The notes under the pieces are model-generated. The model made no database searches. It was given only the letters and a program-made list of their open reading frames with translations, and was not told where the DNA came from. From an uncultured Paracoccaceae bacterium (GTDB lineage Bacteria; Bacteroidota; Bacteroidia; Flavobacteriales; Flavobacteriaceae), in assembly GCA_943788135.1 (NCBI GenBank), contig CALSPC010000003.1, positions 434,001 to 498,000 on the forward strand: a stretch of DNA of 64,000 bases, read 5' to 3'. Shown piece after piece: positions 51,616 to 59,391 of this stretch. The position numbers and the translations under genes were made by a program. The number at the start of each line of letters is the position of its first letter. The stretch's first letter is position 1.

Positions 51616-52116
51616 CTATTTCTTATTAAATTCTGGTATCTCTTTTAAAATTCTATCATTAATATCGGACAATGCAAAACAATGAATAATCATCCTTGTA
51701 TCTTTTAGATATTTAGCAAATGCTAAATGCTCATCAGATCCATTTAACGATTTCAGATGTGTCATTTTTAGTTTAGCTGTACCATTTGCAAAAATTTTCG
51801 CAAAATCTTCAGTAATGGTGGGCATCTCAAAATGTATGAAACTTCTTTTATCTGCTAAAAATTTTGCTGCAGTATTAGACAAATCATACACTTTTGCAAG
51901 ACTGATTGACTTATTATGTATTGCTAAACACTCGGCAGCTTTGTCGGTTAGGACTTCTAAATCTCTAAGATCTAATACTTTCTCGGACTCAGCTAATACA
52001 ATGGCAGCTTCATCATCCATTTGACTGTACTCTCTCAAATCGATATCCCATTCATCATTTTTAATAGCTTTTTTAACCTTACGCTTGGCTATGTGTGCTT
52101 TAAGAACTTTTTCCAT
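51616..52116 (-). CDS. Small protein with LRR-like 22-24-residue repeats
   Basis: A 166 aa protein. After a basic N-terminus it has repeats of the form L-x-D-x-AA-x-x-LA-x-x-x-x-x-x-L-x-L: MDDEAAIVLAESEKVLDLRDL, LTDKAAECLAIHNKSISLAKV, LSNTAAKFLADKRSFIHFEM. Then come two degenerate units. This is a bacterial leucine-rich-repeat-like pattern, suggesting protein binding. No signal peptide. It follows the 61-residue gene by two bases within an AT-rich island bounded by repeat copies 1 and 2. Function unknown. Confidence 0.6.
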   Translation of the reverse strand: MEKVLKAHIAKRKVKKAIKNDEWDIDLREYSQMDDEAAIVLAESEKVLDLRDLEVLTDKAAECLAIHNKSISLAKVYDLSNTAAKFLADKRSFIHFEMPTITEDFAKIFANGTAKLKMTHLKSLNGSDEHLAFAKYLKDTRMIIHCFALSDINDRILKEIPEFNKK

Positions 52117-52118
52117 AA

Positions 52119-52304
52119 TTATTTCAATTTGACATTTATTAAAAATTTTTTTAAATCTTCTTTTATGAAATCAAGATACTGTGCAAAGTGCCAGTCTTTA
52201 CTATCAAGTTTTTTTTTGGTAGCATCAATCTTTTTTAGGATACTTTCTGAATCCGCTGCAAATTCTTCTCGCAACTTTTGCTTTTCATCATTTGTTAATA
52301 TCAT
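52119..52304 (-). CDS. Small helical protein of unknown function
   Basis: A 61 aa, Lys/Asp/Glu-rich, probably alpha-helical protein (EKQKLREEFAADSESILKKI, DFIKEDLKKFLINVK). It lies immediately upstream of, and in line with, the LRR-like gene, so the two form a small operon. No family recognised. Paired small genes between repeats resemble toxin-antitoxin or immunity cassettes, but there is no direct evidence. Confidence 0.5.
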   Translation of the reverse strand: MILTNDEKQKLREEFAADSESILKKIDATKKKLDSKDWHFAQYLDFIKEDLKKFLINVKLK

Positions 52305-52434
52305 TTGGACCTATTTATGATTATTTTTTTTTGTTCGTTCTAACTTATTGCTAATTTAATCAAAAAATATTCTTACAAAACCTGGTAATATTTAAGTCCC
52401 ATTTATATGTGACTGTTTGTGATAAACTTTAAAT

Positions 52435-52538
52435 AATTATCCCCAAAAACAATAAATTATTTTTGAGGATAATTTGTACACAACGTACTCCAATTATCGA
52501 ACTTTTTTTTGAAAGATTTAGAAAAGTTAAGGAAATTT
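52435..52538. repeat. Island direct repeat, copy 2, with hairpin
   Basis: A long hairpin AATTATCC...GGATAATT (52435-52474) is joined to the 63-bp unit at 52476-52538 (GTACACAACGTACTCCAATT...). The hairpin is nearly the same sequence as the terminator behind tRNA-Leu(CAA) at 54633-54672. The 63-bp unit differs from copies 1 and 3 at about ten positions, so it is the oldest or most diverged copy. Confidence 0.85.
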
Positions 52539-52599
52539 AATCTTAAGTTAAATTCAAAAAAAATTCTTATATTTAAGCTTAACTAATTTTAAAACTATT

Positions 52600-52971
52600 T
52601 TGTACTTTATTGGAATTAATGTCCCGTTTAATTGTTCTATGGAAGACCCGGTTGAAGATTATATTTTAAAAGAAAAATTGGATAATGACAGAGATTTATG
52701 GGATGAGCAGTGCTGGGGTTTTTATGATGAAATTGATTTAAAACTATTTAGGGAAGATTTGTTTTTAGATGTTGACGAGGACGGTATACAAACCAATATA
52801 AAATCAGATAATAAATTTAGTAAAGAGTTTATTGATTTATCTCTGTCGATTGGGTATAACTTTATTTATTTTGATAAAGATTTTAATAAAATTAGTAAAG
52901 ACGCTTTTATTAAATTAACAAAAAGTTCTACGGAATTCACATTATCTATATGTCAATGTTCACCAGACTAA
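52600..52971 (+). CDS. Strongly acidic small protein, cassette gene 1
   Basis: A 123 aa protein with about 27 Asp/Glu against about 13 Lys/Arg; no family recognised. Start is TTG at 52600 (an ATG 13 codons later, at 52639, is possible). Segments such as EDPVEDYILKEKLDNDRD and DLFLDVDEDG make it very acidic. It lies 17 bases upstream of the GIY-YIG-like gene on one transcript. The acidity would suit an inhibitor or DNA-mimic partner of a nuclease, which is inference. Confidence 0.55.
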   Translation: MYFIGINVPFNCSMEDPVEDYILKEKLDNDRDLWDEQCWGFYDEIDLKLFREDLFLDVDEDGIQTNIKSDNKFSKEFIDLSLSIGYNFIYFDKDFNKISKDAFIKLTKSSTEFTLSICQCSPD

Positions 52972-52988
52972 TCTTTTGTCCATAGGAA

Positions 52989-53483
52989 ATGAAAAAAAAC
53001 ATAACTAAAAGTTATTTATTTGTGACAGAATTGGTTGAAGAGTTTAATTCGATGTTTCATATAGAAAAAATTGAGTTAAAAAGATTTGATGAATTCAAAT
53101 CAAGAGATTATTTCAAGAAAAAAATAGATTCAAATTTAAACAAAACAAAAGGAGTTTATTTATTTCAAACAAAAAAAGATGGAATTATTTATATTGGGTC
53201 ATCAGGTAAAGTAATTGATGAAGAGACTAAATCAAGTCAAGGAATAAGAAGTAGAATACTAAATGGTTCATCACCTTATAAATTAGATGGAGAATTTTTA
53301 AAATACATAGATTCTAAATCAAATAATTATTCTGAAAAGAACTATAGGTTAAAGAATTTAGAGATTTATTATTACGAAATTGGTGATGGAATTTTCACAA
53401 TACCTTCAGTTTTAGAACATTTAATGATTCAGGTTTTTTTTAATAAAATAGGAAGAATTCCTAAAATTAACAGAAAATTATAA
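52989..53483 (+). CDS. GIY-YIG nuclease-like protein, cassette gene 2
   Basis: A 164 aa basic protein with the GIY-YIG catalytic pattern: G-V-Y at residues 55-57, Y-I-G at 68-70 (IIYIGSSGK), Arg near 87 (GIRSRI), Glu 143 (VLEHLMIQ) and Asn 161 near the end. The roughly 45-residue N-terminal extension is helical and unlike UvrC or homing enzymes. GIY-YIG domains cut DNA in restriction, repair and mobile-element systems. AT-rich codon use. Flanked tightly by two acidic small genes. Confidence 0.65.
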   Translation: MKKNITKSYLFVTELVEEFNSMFHIEKIELKRFDEFKSRDYFKKKIDSNLNKTKGVYLFQTKKDGIIYIGSSGKVIDEETKSSQGIRSRILNGSSPYKLDGEFLKYIDSKSNNYSEKNYRLKNLEIYYYEIGDGIFTIPSVLEHLMIQVFFNKIGRIPKINRKL

Positions 53484-53493
53484 AAATTTAATT

Positions 53494-53769
53494 ATGCAAG
53501 AATATAACAAAGAAAAATATCGTGTTTGCTTAGATAAATACCTAAACGAAGATGGAGATGCCTATGCGCACGCTATAGAATTAGCTATAACAGATGGAGT
53601 AGATGGTTTTGGAGTAGAACCTTTAAAATATGCAAAAACTGAGGGAGAAGATTTAGACGATAACTGGGGAGTAGAAATAACTAGATTGGTGTACTTTAAT
53701 GACCTTGATAAAGCTAATAAAAGTTTTGCCGAATCTTGTGAAGACTATGATTTAAATATTCATGTATAA
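53494..53769 (+). CDS. Acidic small protein, cassette gene 3
   Basis: A 91 aa protein with about 22 acidic and 10 basic residues. Segments: LDKYLNEDGDAYAHAIELAITDGVDGFG, TEGEDLDDNWGVEITRLVYF, FAESCEDYDLNIHV. It begins ten bases after the GIY-YIG-like gene. No family recognised with confidence. It may be an immunity or antitoxin-type partner; this rests only on context and charge. Confidence 0.55.
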   Translation: MQEYNKEKYRVCLDKYLNEDGDAYAHAIELAITDGVDGFGVEPLKYAKTEGEDLDDNWGVEITRLVYFNDLDKANKSFAESCEDYDLNIHV

Positions 53770-53840
53770 TAATTTATTCTGGTTTTTTAGTTATTTAATT
53801 ACTTATAATAGTACCTCGTTAGCGGTCGGTTTAAAAATAT

Positions 53841-53942
53841 TTATCCCCAAAAAAAATAAATTATTCTTGAGGATAATTTGTACACAACGTAGTCCAATTA
53901 TCGAACTTTTTCTTGAAAGACCTTGAAAAGCTCAGAGAGTTT
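53841..53942. repeat. Island direct repeat, copy 3, with hairpin
   Basis: Hairpin TTATCC...GGATAA (53841-53876) followed by the 63-bp unit at 53880-53942, almost identical to copy 1. The hairpin matches the tRNA-Leu(CAA) terminator over about 40 bases, including AAATTATTCTTG. It closes the GIY-YIG cassette on the right. Confidence 0.85.
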
Positions 53943-53972
53943 GCATTTGATTATAAAATTAAGCATTTATAA

Positions 53973-54602
53973 TTATTGTCTGAGTAAATTCATTTCAATT
54001 CTAAGGGTTGTTGGTATACTGGCATTAAGACCACTACCACCTTCTCCTAAAGTTGCAAAGTAAACAGTTTTTTCATAAGTGGCTTTGAAAGTTCTTGAGC
54101 CAGATTGTCCTAAGTCTGTTATTTGTATATCAGTCATCATTCGGTTTAAATGAGAATTTTCAGACCAATCCCCCGGGATTTCTCTAAAAACGAGACCTAC
54201 AATTTCTGAATTTGAAGTGCCTGTGGCATTATTCATAGCATCGTGCATAAATCCTCCAGTTAAATTAAGTCCTATACCGACATTAGAATTCCCAACTTGA
54301 GGTTCTTCAATTGATAATTGAAATGTAAAGTATTCACCAGTCACAAAATCGTTATTAGTAATGTCGGCAATAGATAGCCAAACATATGTTTCGGCTCCAT
54401 AAATAGTGAAACAACTGTTGGGGCTTTGTCCCATAGGCGGTGTTGTCAAATTCGCGATACCTTCAACTCGATTAATAACTCCAAACACTTCTAATTCAAA
54501 AAAATAACTTATTTCACTATCACTAATATTATTATTTTGATTGCTTTCATCTCCGGAACATCCAAGGATTAAAAAAGCGGAGAGTAAGAACAGTTTTTTC
54601 AT
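53973..54602 (-). CDS. Putative lipoprotein, unknown function
   Basis: A 209 aa protein with signal peptide and lipobox LILGCSGD (Cys near 15). The mature part is beta-rich (YFFELEVFGVINRVEGIANL, YVWLSIADIT, FTFQLSIEEP, RTFKATYEKTVYFATLGEGG). No family recognised. It sits between repeat copy 3 and the tRNA-Leu(CAA) terminator, so it belongs to the same insertion-prone spot. Confidence 0.65.
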   Translation of the reverse strand: MKKLFLLSAFLILGCSGDESNQNNNISDSEISYFFELEVFGVINRVEGIANLTTPPMGQSPNSCFTIYGAETYVWLSIADITNNDFVTGEYFTFQLSIEEPQVGNSNVGIGLNLTGGFMHDAMNNATGTSNSEIVGLVFREIPGDWSENSHLNRMMTDIQITDLGQSGSRTFKATYEKTVYFATLGEGGSGLNASIPTTLRIEMNLLRQ

Positions 54603-54632
54603 TGGTTAATTATTTGAATGCCAAGTTAAAAA

Positions 54633-54672
54633 AATTATCCCTAAAAACATTAAATTATTCTTGGGGATAATT
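54633..54672 (-). terminator. Terminator after tRNA-Leu(CAA)
   Basis: AATTATCC...GGATAATT with an A/T-rich inner part, followed on minus by a T run. It lies three bases beyond the tRNA 3' end. The same hairpin recurs beside repeat copies 2 and 3. Confidence 0.75.
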
Positions 54673-54674
54673 TG

Positions 54675-54756
54675 TACTCAAGGTGGGAATCGAACCCACA
54701 CGACCGAAGTCACTGGATTTTGAATCCAGCGCGTCTACCAATTCCGCCACTTGAGC
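54675..54756 (-). tRNA. tRNA-Leu (anticodon CAA)
   Basis: Class II tRNA of 82 nt. Acceptor GCTCAAG pairs with CTTGAGT (one G-T pair), the anticodon arm is CTGGA-TTCAAAA-TCCAG giving anticodon CAA, the long variable arm is TGACTTCGGTCGTG, and the T-loop is TTCGATT. CCA is not encoded. A TAGTTTTG promoter element lies upstream (complement of 54769-54776). It marks the right border of the accessory island. Confidence 0.96.
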
Positions 54757-54842
54757 CTAAGTAGATTGCAAAACTATAAAATTATTTTTTCAATCCTATT
54801 AAAAATAGTCGCTTTTATCCTTTAAGAGTTCAAATAAAGTTC

Positions 54843-54850
54843 TAAATTTG
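54843..54850 (+). promoter_or_regulatory. -7 promoter element for prs
   Basis: TAAATTTG matches TAnnTTTG, 50 bases before the start codon. Confidence 0.5.
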
Positions 54851-54899
54851 CAGCTCGATTAAAAAATCAATTTAAAGCTCTCAAAAACAGAACGCTATC

Positions 54900-55841
54900 A
54901 TGTCTAACGTCATACCACAGCCAAAAATATTCACCTGTACCAATTCCATGGTACTTGGTAAAAAAATTGCGGCTTCCTACGGAATCCCTCTGGGAAATGT
55001 GATTACATCGACTTATAGCGATGGAGAATTTCAACCCTCTTTTGAAGAATCTGTTCGAGGAACACGGGTGTTTTTGATTGGTTCTACTAATCCGGGACCT
55101 GAAAATTTAATGGAACTTTTGCTGATGCTTGACGCCGCAAAACGCGCATCTGCTAGACATATTACAGCCGTGATCCCGTATTTTGGATGGGCACGACAAG
55201 ATCGAAAAGATAAACCAAGAGTACCTATTGCGGCAAAATTAGTCGCTAAAATGCTGGAAACGGCTGGTGCTACACGTATTATAACGATGGACTTACATGC
55301 CGATCAAATTCAAGGGTTTTTTGAAAAACCCGTAGATCACATGTTTGCGTCTACGATATTTTTACCCTATTTAAGAGATTTAAAATTAGACAACCTAACC
55401 ATAGCATCACCCGATATGGGCGGATCTAAACGTGCCTATGCCTATTCTAAAGCATTGGAAAGTGATGTGGTGATCTGTTACAAGCAACGCGCCAAGGCCA
55501 ATGTAATTTCACATATGGAACTGATCGGTGATGTTTCTGGTAAAAATGTAGTATTGGTCGATGATATGGTGGATACTGCTGGTACGCTCACCAAAGCTGC
55601 AGACCTCATGATGGAACGTGGCGCCTTGAGCGTAAGAGCCATCTGTACCCACCCAATTTTATCAGGGAGTGCGTATGAACGCCTTGAGAATTCAAAATTA
55701 GAAGAACTTATTGTGACAGATTCTATTCCGGTTTCTCAAGAAAGCCCTAAAATTAGAGTCTTAAGCTGTGCAGATTTATTTGCCGATGTGATGACAAAAG
55801 TACATCGTAACGAGTCTATCAGTTCAAAATTTATAATGTAA
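54900..55841 (+). CDS. prs: Ribose-phosphate pyrophosphokinase
   Basis: Makes PRPP from ribose 5-phosphate and ATP for nucleotide, His and Trp synthesis. 313 aa with YSDGEFQPSFEESVRG, the ATP loop YFGWARQDRKDKPR, and the PRPP-binding NVVLVDDMVDTAGTLTKAAD. Followed 25 bases later by rplY, a common pairing. Confidence 0.97.
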   Translation: MSNVIPQPKIFTCTNSMVLGKKIAASYGIPLGNVITSTYSDGEFQPSFEESVRGTRVFLIGSTNPGPENLMELLLMLDAAKRASARHITAVIPYFGWARQDRKDKPRVPIAAKLVAKMLETAGATRIITMDLHADQIQGFFEKPVDHMFASTIFLPYLRDLKLDNLTIASPDMGGSKRAYAYSKALESDVVICYKQRAKANVISHMELIGDVSGKNVVLVDDMVDTAGTLTKAADLMMERGALSVRAICTHPILSGSAYERLENSKLEELIVTDSIPVSQESPKIRVLSCADLFADVMTKVHRNESISSKFIM

Positions 55842-55866
55842 AACAATTAAACACTAAATAATAAAA

Positions 55867-56499
55867 ATGAAATCAATTACAATTAATGGATCGAAAAGAG
55901 AAAGCGTAGGCAAAAAAGCAACACAAGCCTTACGTAATGCTGGACAGGTACCTTGCGTATTATACGGAGGAGACAAGCCAGTACATTTCTCAGCAGAAGA
56001 ATTGGCATTCTCTAAACTAGTATACACACCAAACGCGCATACAGTTGTGATTGCATTGGCAAGTGAAACTTTTAATGCCGTGCTACAGGATATTCAATTT
56101 CACCCTGTAACAGACCGCATTTTACACATCGATTTTTATCAACTATTTGATGATAAAGAAATTACTATGGACATTCCAGTACATGTTATTGGAAAATCTA
56201 TTGGCGTTGCAAACGGTGGGTCTCTACGAAGAAATAAACGTAAACTTAGAGTAAAAGCATTACCAGTAAATTTACCAGATTTTATAGAAGCGGATATTAC
56301 ACCATTAAAAATTGGTGGTAAACTAACCATTGCACAACTCGCAAACGATGCTTTTAAATTTTTACACCCAGACAACACTGTTGTGTGTCAAGTGAAACGT
56401 TCTAGAGTATCTATCGATGTTGAAGAGGAAGAAGAAGAAGGAGAAGAAGGTGCGGAAGCAGCTGCTCCAGCGGAAGGTGCTGCACCAGCAGACGCTTAA
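55867..56499 (+). CDS. rplY: 50S ribosomal protein L25 (Ctc form)
   Basis: Binds 5S rRNA. A 210 aa two-domain Ctc-type L25: N-terminal 5S-binding domain ([40 protein letters not shown]) and a C-terminal TL5 domain ([16 protein letters not shown]). An acidic/Ala-rich tail rich in Glu closes the protein. Co-transcribed with prs by spacing; a terminator follows. Confidence 0.96.
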   Translation: MKSITINGSKRESVGKKATQALRNAGQVPCVLYGGDKPVHFSAEELAFSKLVYTPNAHTVVIALASETFNAVLQDIQFHPVTDRILHIDFYQLFDDKEITMDIPVHVIGKSIGVANGGSLRRNKRKLRVKALPVNLPDFIEADITPLKIGGKLTIAQLANDAFKFLHPDNTVVCQVKRSRVSIDVEEEEEEGEEGAEAAAPAEGAAPADA

Positions 56500-56526
56500 A
56501 CCGTTTCCTTAAAACTCATTATTTAC

Positions 56527-56558
56527 AAAAGCATTCTGTTATTCAGAATGCTTTTTTT
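56527..56558 (+). terminator. Terminator after rplY
   Basis: AAAAGCATTCTG-TTATT-CAGAATGCTTTT followed by T, a 12-bp stem. Confidence 0.88.
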
Positions 56559-56569
56559 ATTTTTACACT

Positions 56570-57190
56570 ATGTTTAACTGGTTCTTTAAAACTAAACTCA
56601 ACACAAACACCGCTACTGAAATGTCTAAAAAATACTTGATTGTTGGACTTGGAAATGGTGGTGCCGACTATGTGCACACCCGTCATAATATTGGGTTTAA
56701 GATTGTAGAAAAATTAGCACAACTCAATGCTGCTAATTTTGAAACTAAAAAACTAGGCGACATCGCACGTTTTAGATTTAAAGGCCGTACGTTTCTACTT
56801 TTAAAACCAAATACCTACATGAATCTAAGCGGTAAAGCCGTGAAGTATTGGTTGGAAAAAGAAGCCATCCCACGCGAAAATCTTTTGATAATTACAGACG
56901 ATTTAAACTTGCCATTTGGAACCCTTCGCCTAAAAACAAAAGGGAGTGCAGGCGGGCACAATGGTCTTAAGGACGTGCAAGACAAACTAAATACCACGCA
57001 ATACAACAGACTCCGTTTTGGAATTAGTGATGAGTTTGCTAAAGGCAGACAAGTTGATTATGTACTTGGAGAGTGGACTTCAGAAGAAACAGACAAACTC
57101 AAAGAACGTTTAGAGCAGTGCAGCGCCTGTATCAAAAGTTTTGTCATGGCTGGCGTTCAAAATGCGATGAATACTTTTAACGGCACTTAA
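56570..57190 (+). CDS. pth: Peptidyl-tRNA hydrolase
   Basis: Releases peptides from peptidyl-tRNA dropped by ribosomes. Conserved parts: LIVGLGNGGADYVHTRHNIGFKIV with the catalytic His, KPNTYMNLSGKAV, ITDDLNLPFGTLRLKTKGSAGGHNGL and RFGISD. The usual GNPG reads GNGG here. The start at 56570 adds 17 residues; the Met at 56621 gives a canonical N-terminus and may be the true start. Confidence 0.95.
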   Translation: MFNWFFKTKLNTNTATEMSKKYLIVGLGNGGADYVHTRHNIGFKIVEKLAQLNAANFETKKLGDIARFRFKGRTFLLLKPNTYMNLSGKAVKYWLEKEAIPRENLLIITDDLNLPFGTLRLKTKGSAGGHNGLKDVQDKLNTTQYNRLRFGISDEFAKGRQVDYVLGEWTSEETDKLKERLEQCSACIKSFVMAGVQNAMNTFNGT

Positions 57191-57202
57191 ATTGGTACCG
57201 TT

Positions 57203-59239
57203 TTAATGGACCAGAATTCGTTTAGTTACTTGTTCACTATCACTTGAAACCGTCATGAGATAGATACCCGTCTGCATACCTCCTAAGTCAATCATTTGAT
57301 TAAAATTAATCCGATTTTTAAATTCTTTAGAATAAATTCGACGTCCTCTAATATCATAAATATGAACTTTAAAATCTGCGGACGAATTGGTTTGAAATTT
57401 TAGAGTAAAGCTTCCAAATGTTGGGTTGGGAAAAGCCACTAAATCAATAAATTCATCCCCATAACCTGCTATTGATTCTAGCACATTAACGGAATAATCT
57501 TCAACCTCACCATCAAAACCAGTTTCACAGGCAGAAAAATTAGGATTAGTATTCACAAATCTAGTCGATACACGCATCGTCGTGGTGCCTAAAGCGGCAT
57601 CACTAGGAATGACAATAGCGCGTGGCGAATTGGTCGTAGGTTCATCAAAAACAGCAGTAGCAGTTCCAAGATCATAAGTTTCTCCAGGATCTGAAAAATT
57701 ACAGTTTTGGTTCCAATCGATCCATACTGTTGTAGCCACCTCAAAATCGCCATCCGTATGTACACGGACACTTAGGTCATAACTGCTTTCTCTATTAATA
57801 TCAGTGTATTCAGAAGTAAAGTCTGTGTAAGGCGCTGTTTTTGTCGAGCGGTCGCGTTGATTGATGTTATTAAAAACAACTGCAGTTGTCGCCGTCTCAA
57901 AATCTAAATTCCCTGCTGCACTACAAACAGTATCTACAATAGATAACGTTAGATTTGCCGATGCTGTTAGTTCCGCAGCCGAAGCCGTCACGGTAATACT
58001 ATAGTCTGCCAAGTCTAATTGCTCAATGTTTGTCAGTGCTAAGCTAAAAGTCCCAGGAGCATTAATTTCATCTTGACTTAAAGTCGCTGATACTCCTGGA
58101 GGGATATTACTAACGTTCAAGGCTACTGTAGCATTGAACCCATCAATAATAGAATAATTTATGTCAAATACAGCATCATTTCCACAAGTACTATAGGAAT
58201 TATTCGTCGCTAAAAGATTAAAACTTGCTGTGCTTTCACAGGGCGTTGTGTTTTGTTTAAACTGGTTTTGTATCGAATTGATATAAGTGTCAACAACTGT
58301 AGTCTGTCCTTCGGTTAACATATACATACAGGCGTCATTCACATAATCCATATAATTCATAGTAAGTGCTTTTTCACTGGGTTCACAAGCGTTTACACTT
58401 CCAGGAGCTGGACAGCCCCCGTTAGAATTTGAAATATTGGGCGTATCCGCAATTCCATCATCTTGAGTGCAGGAGAATCCTACAAAGGGATGTTTTAGAT
58501 TATAAAAATGGCCGAGTTCGTGAGTGACCGTACGGCCTAAGTCATAAGGCGCACTAGGGACAATTCCAGAACCTGGGCAACCTGCGCCAGAGCCAAAGGC
58601 GTTCAAACTCATAACTACAGATTCACCTGCTAAAACATTACCGCCCAATGGTGAGTAACCCAATATAGTAGAACCAATATCCTTCACTAAAAAATTCATA
58701 TAGCCACTCCAATTAGAATCTTGATCTGCGCCGTTCCCAAAATCATAGCCAATAGTGACGGCGGGATTACCTTCCAAAAGTTCTGGATCTAAGCCTGGTG
58801 GGTGATTTTTGGTTGCCATACAAAATTCAATATTTACACTTCCAGAATTTATGCCGGGGTAGAAACTACTGGCGGTACTCCATAAATTGAAGTCACTATT
58901 TGTTGCCGTATAGTCGGCATTTAAAATGTCTATTTGGTTTTGAGCGAGAGCTTCCAAACAGGCTCGATCCGCTTCTTGGGCTTCTGGAAAATGAACAGCA
59001 ACAGGAATTATTATAGGACTTGAACGGTTAAAAATGGGAGTCCTGACTTTCAGTCGTTGAGCTAAGGCTACTCTAAATTCCGTTTGGTTTTTTTGATGTG
59101 CTTTTATATAATCCGGATCTTGCAGTTGCGTGTTCATATAGTCTTCCATACCACAAGTACGAGTTTGAGCAGAAGCAATAAGTCCTGAAAGGAAGAGCAG
59201 TACGAATAAGCAAGGGGTTATAAATAATTTGAGTACCAT
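57203..59239 (-). CDS. T9SS-secreted M43 (pappalysin-type) metalloprotease
   Basis: A 678 aa secreted protease. Signal peptide ends near LIASAQ; the zinc site is TVTHELGHFYNLKHPF (HExxHxxxxxH) near residue 240, followed by DDGIADTP and the Met-turn LTMNYMDYVND. A GEVED-type domain (WIDWNQNCNFSDPGE ... GEVEDYSVNV) lies about 450-595. The C-terminal T9SS domain starts at AFPNPTFGSFTLKF and ends in TKRILVH. Extracellular protein degradation is likely. Confidence 0.92.
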   Translation of the reverse strand: MVLKLFITPCLFVLLFLSGLIASAQTRTCGMEDYMNTQLQDPDYIKAHQKNQTEFRVALAQRLKVRTPIFNRSSPIIIPVAVHFPEAQEADRACLEALAQNQIDILNADYTATNSDFNLWSTASSFYPGINSGSVNIEFCMATKNHPPGLDPELLEGNPAVTIGYDFGNGADQDSNWSGYMNFLVKDIGSTILGYSPLGGNVLAGESVVMSLNAFGSGAGCPGSGIVPSAPYDLGRTVTHELGHFYNLKHPFVGFSCTQDDGIADTPNISNSNGGCPAPGSVNACEPSEKALTMNYMDYVNDACMYMLTEGQTTVVDTYINSIQNQFKQNTTPCESTASFNLLATNNSYSTCGNDAVFDINYSIIDGFNATVALNVSNIPPGVSATLSQDEINAPGTFSLALTNIEQLDLADYSITVTASAAELTASANLTLSIVDTVCSAAGNLDFETATTAVVFNNINQRDRSTKTAPYTDFTSEYTDINRESSYDLSVRVHTDGDFEVATTVWIDWNQNCNFSDPGETYDLGTATAVFDEPTTNSPRAIVIPSDAALGTTTMRVSTRFVNTNPNFSACETGFDGEVEDYSVNVLESIAGYGDEFIDLVAFPNPTFGSFTLKFQTNSSADFKVHIYDIRGRRIYSKEFKNRINFNQMIDLGGMQTGIYLMTVSSDSEQVTKRILVH

Positions 59240-59391
59240 AGGTATAGCGTTAAGGATCTCGAGATTTAAGGTTCAAATCAGTATAAATGTACTTCAAATA
59301 ATTCACACAAAAAAAATAAAAATGAATCCTCTTAAAAATGAACCCTTTTTTTATCTTCGTACTTTAATAGTAGCAATTCTAAAATTAGCTT

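Noticed and set aside
51340-53942. Repeats as a CRISPR array or integron attC sites
   Set aside because: Only three copies, more than 1 kb apart with genes between; the copies lack attC-type RYYYAAC/GTTRRRY ends, and there are no cas or integrase genes.
53880-53942. Repeat as a decayed tRNA-Leu pseudogene
   Set aside because: Only GTAC, CAA, GT and ATCGAAC agree with the real tRNA; the T-stem cannot pair, so similarity to the tRNA end is too weak to call.
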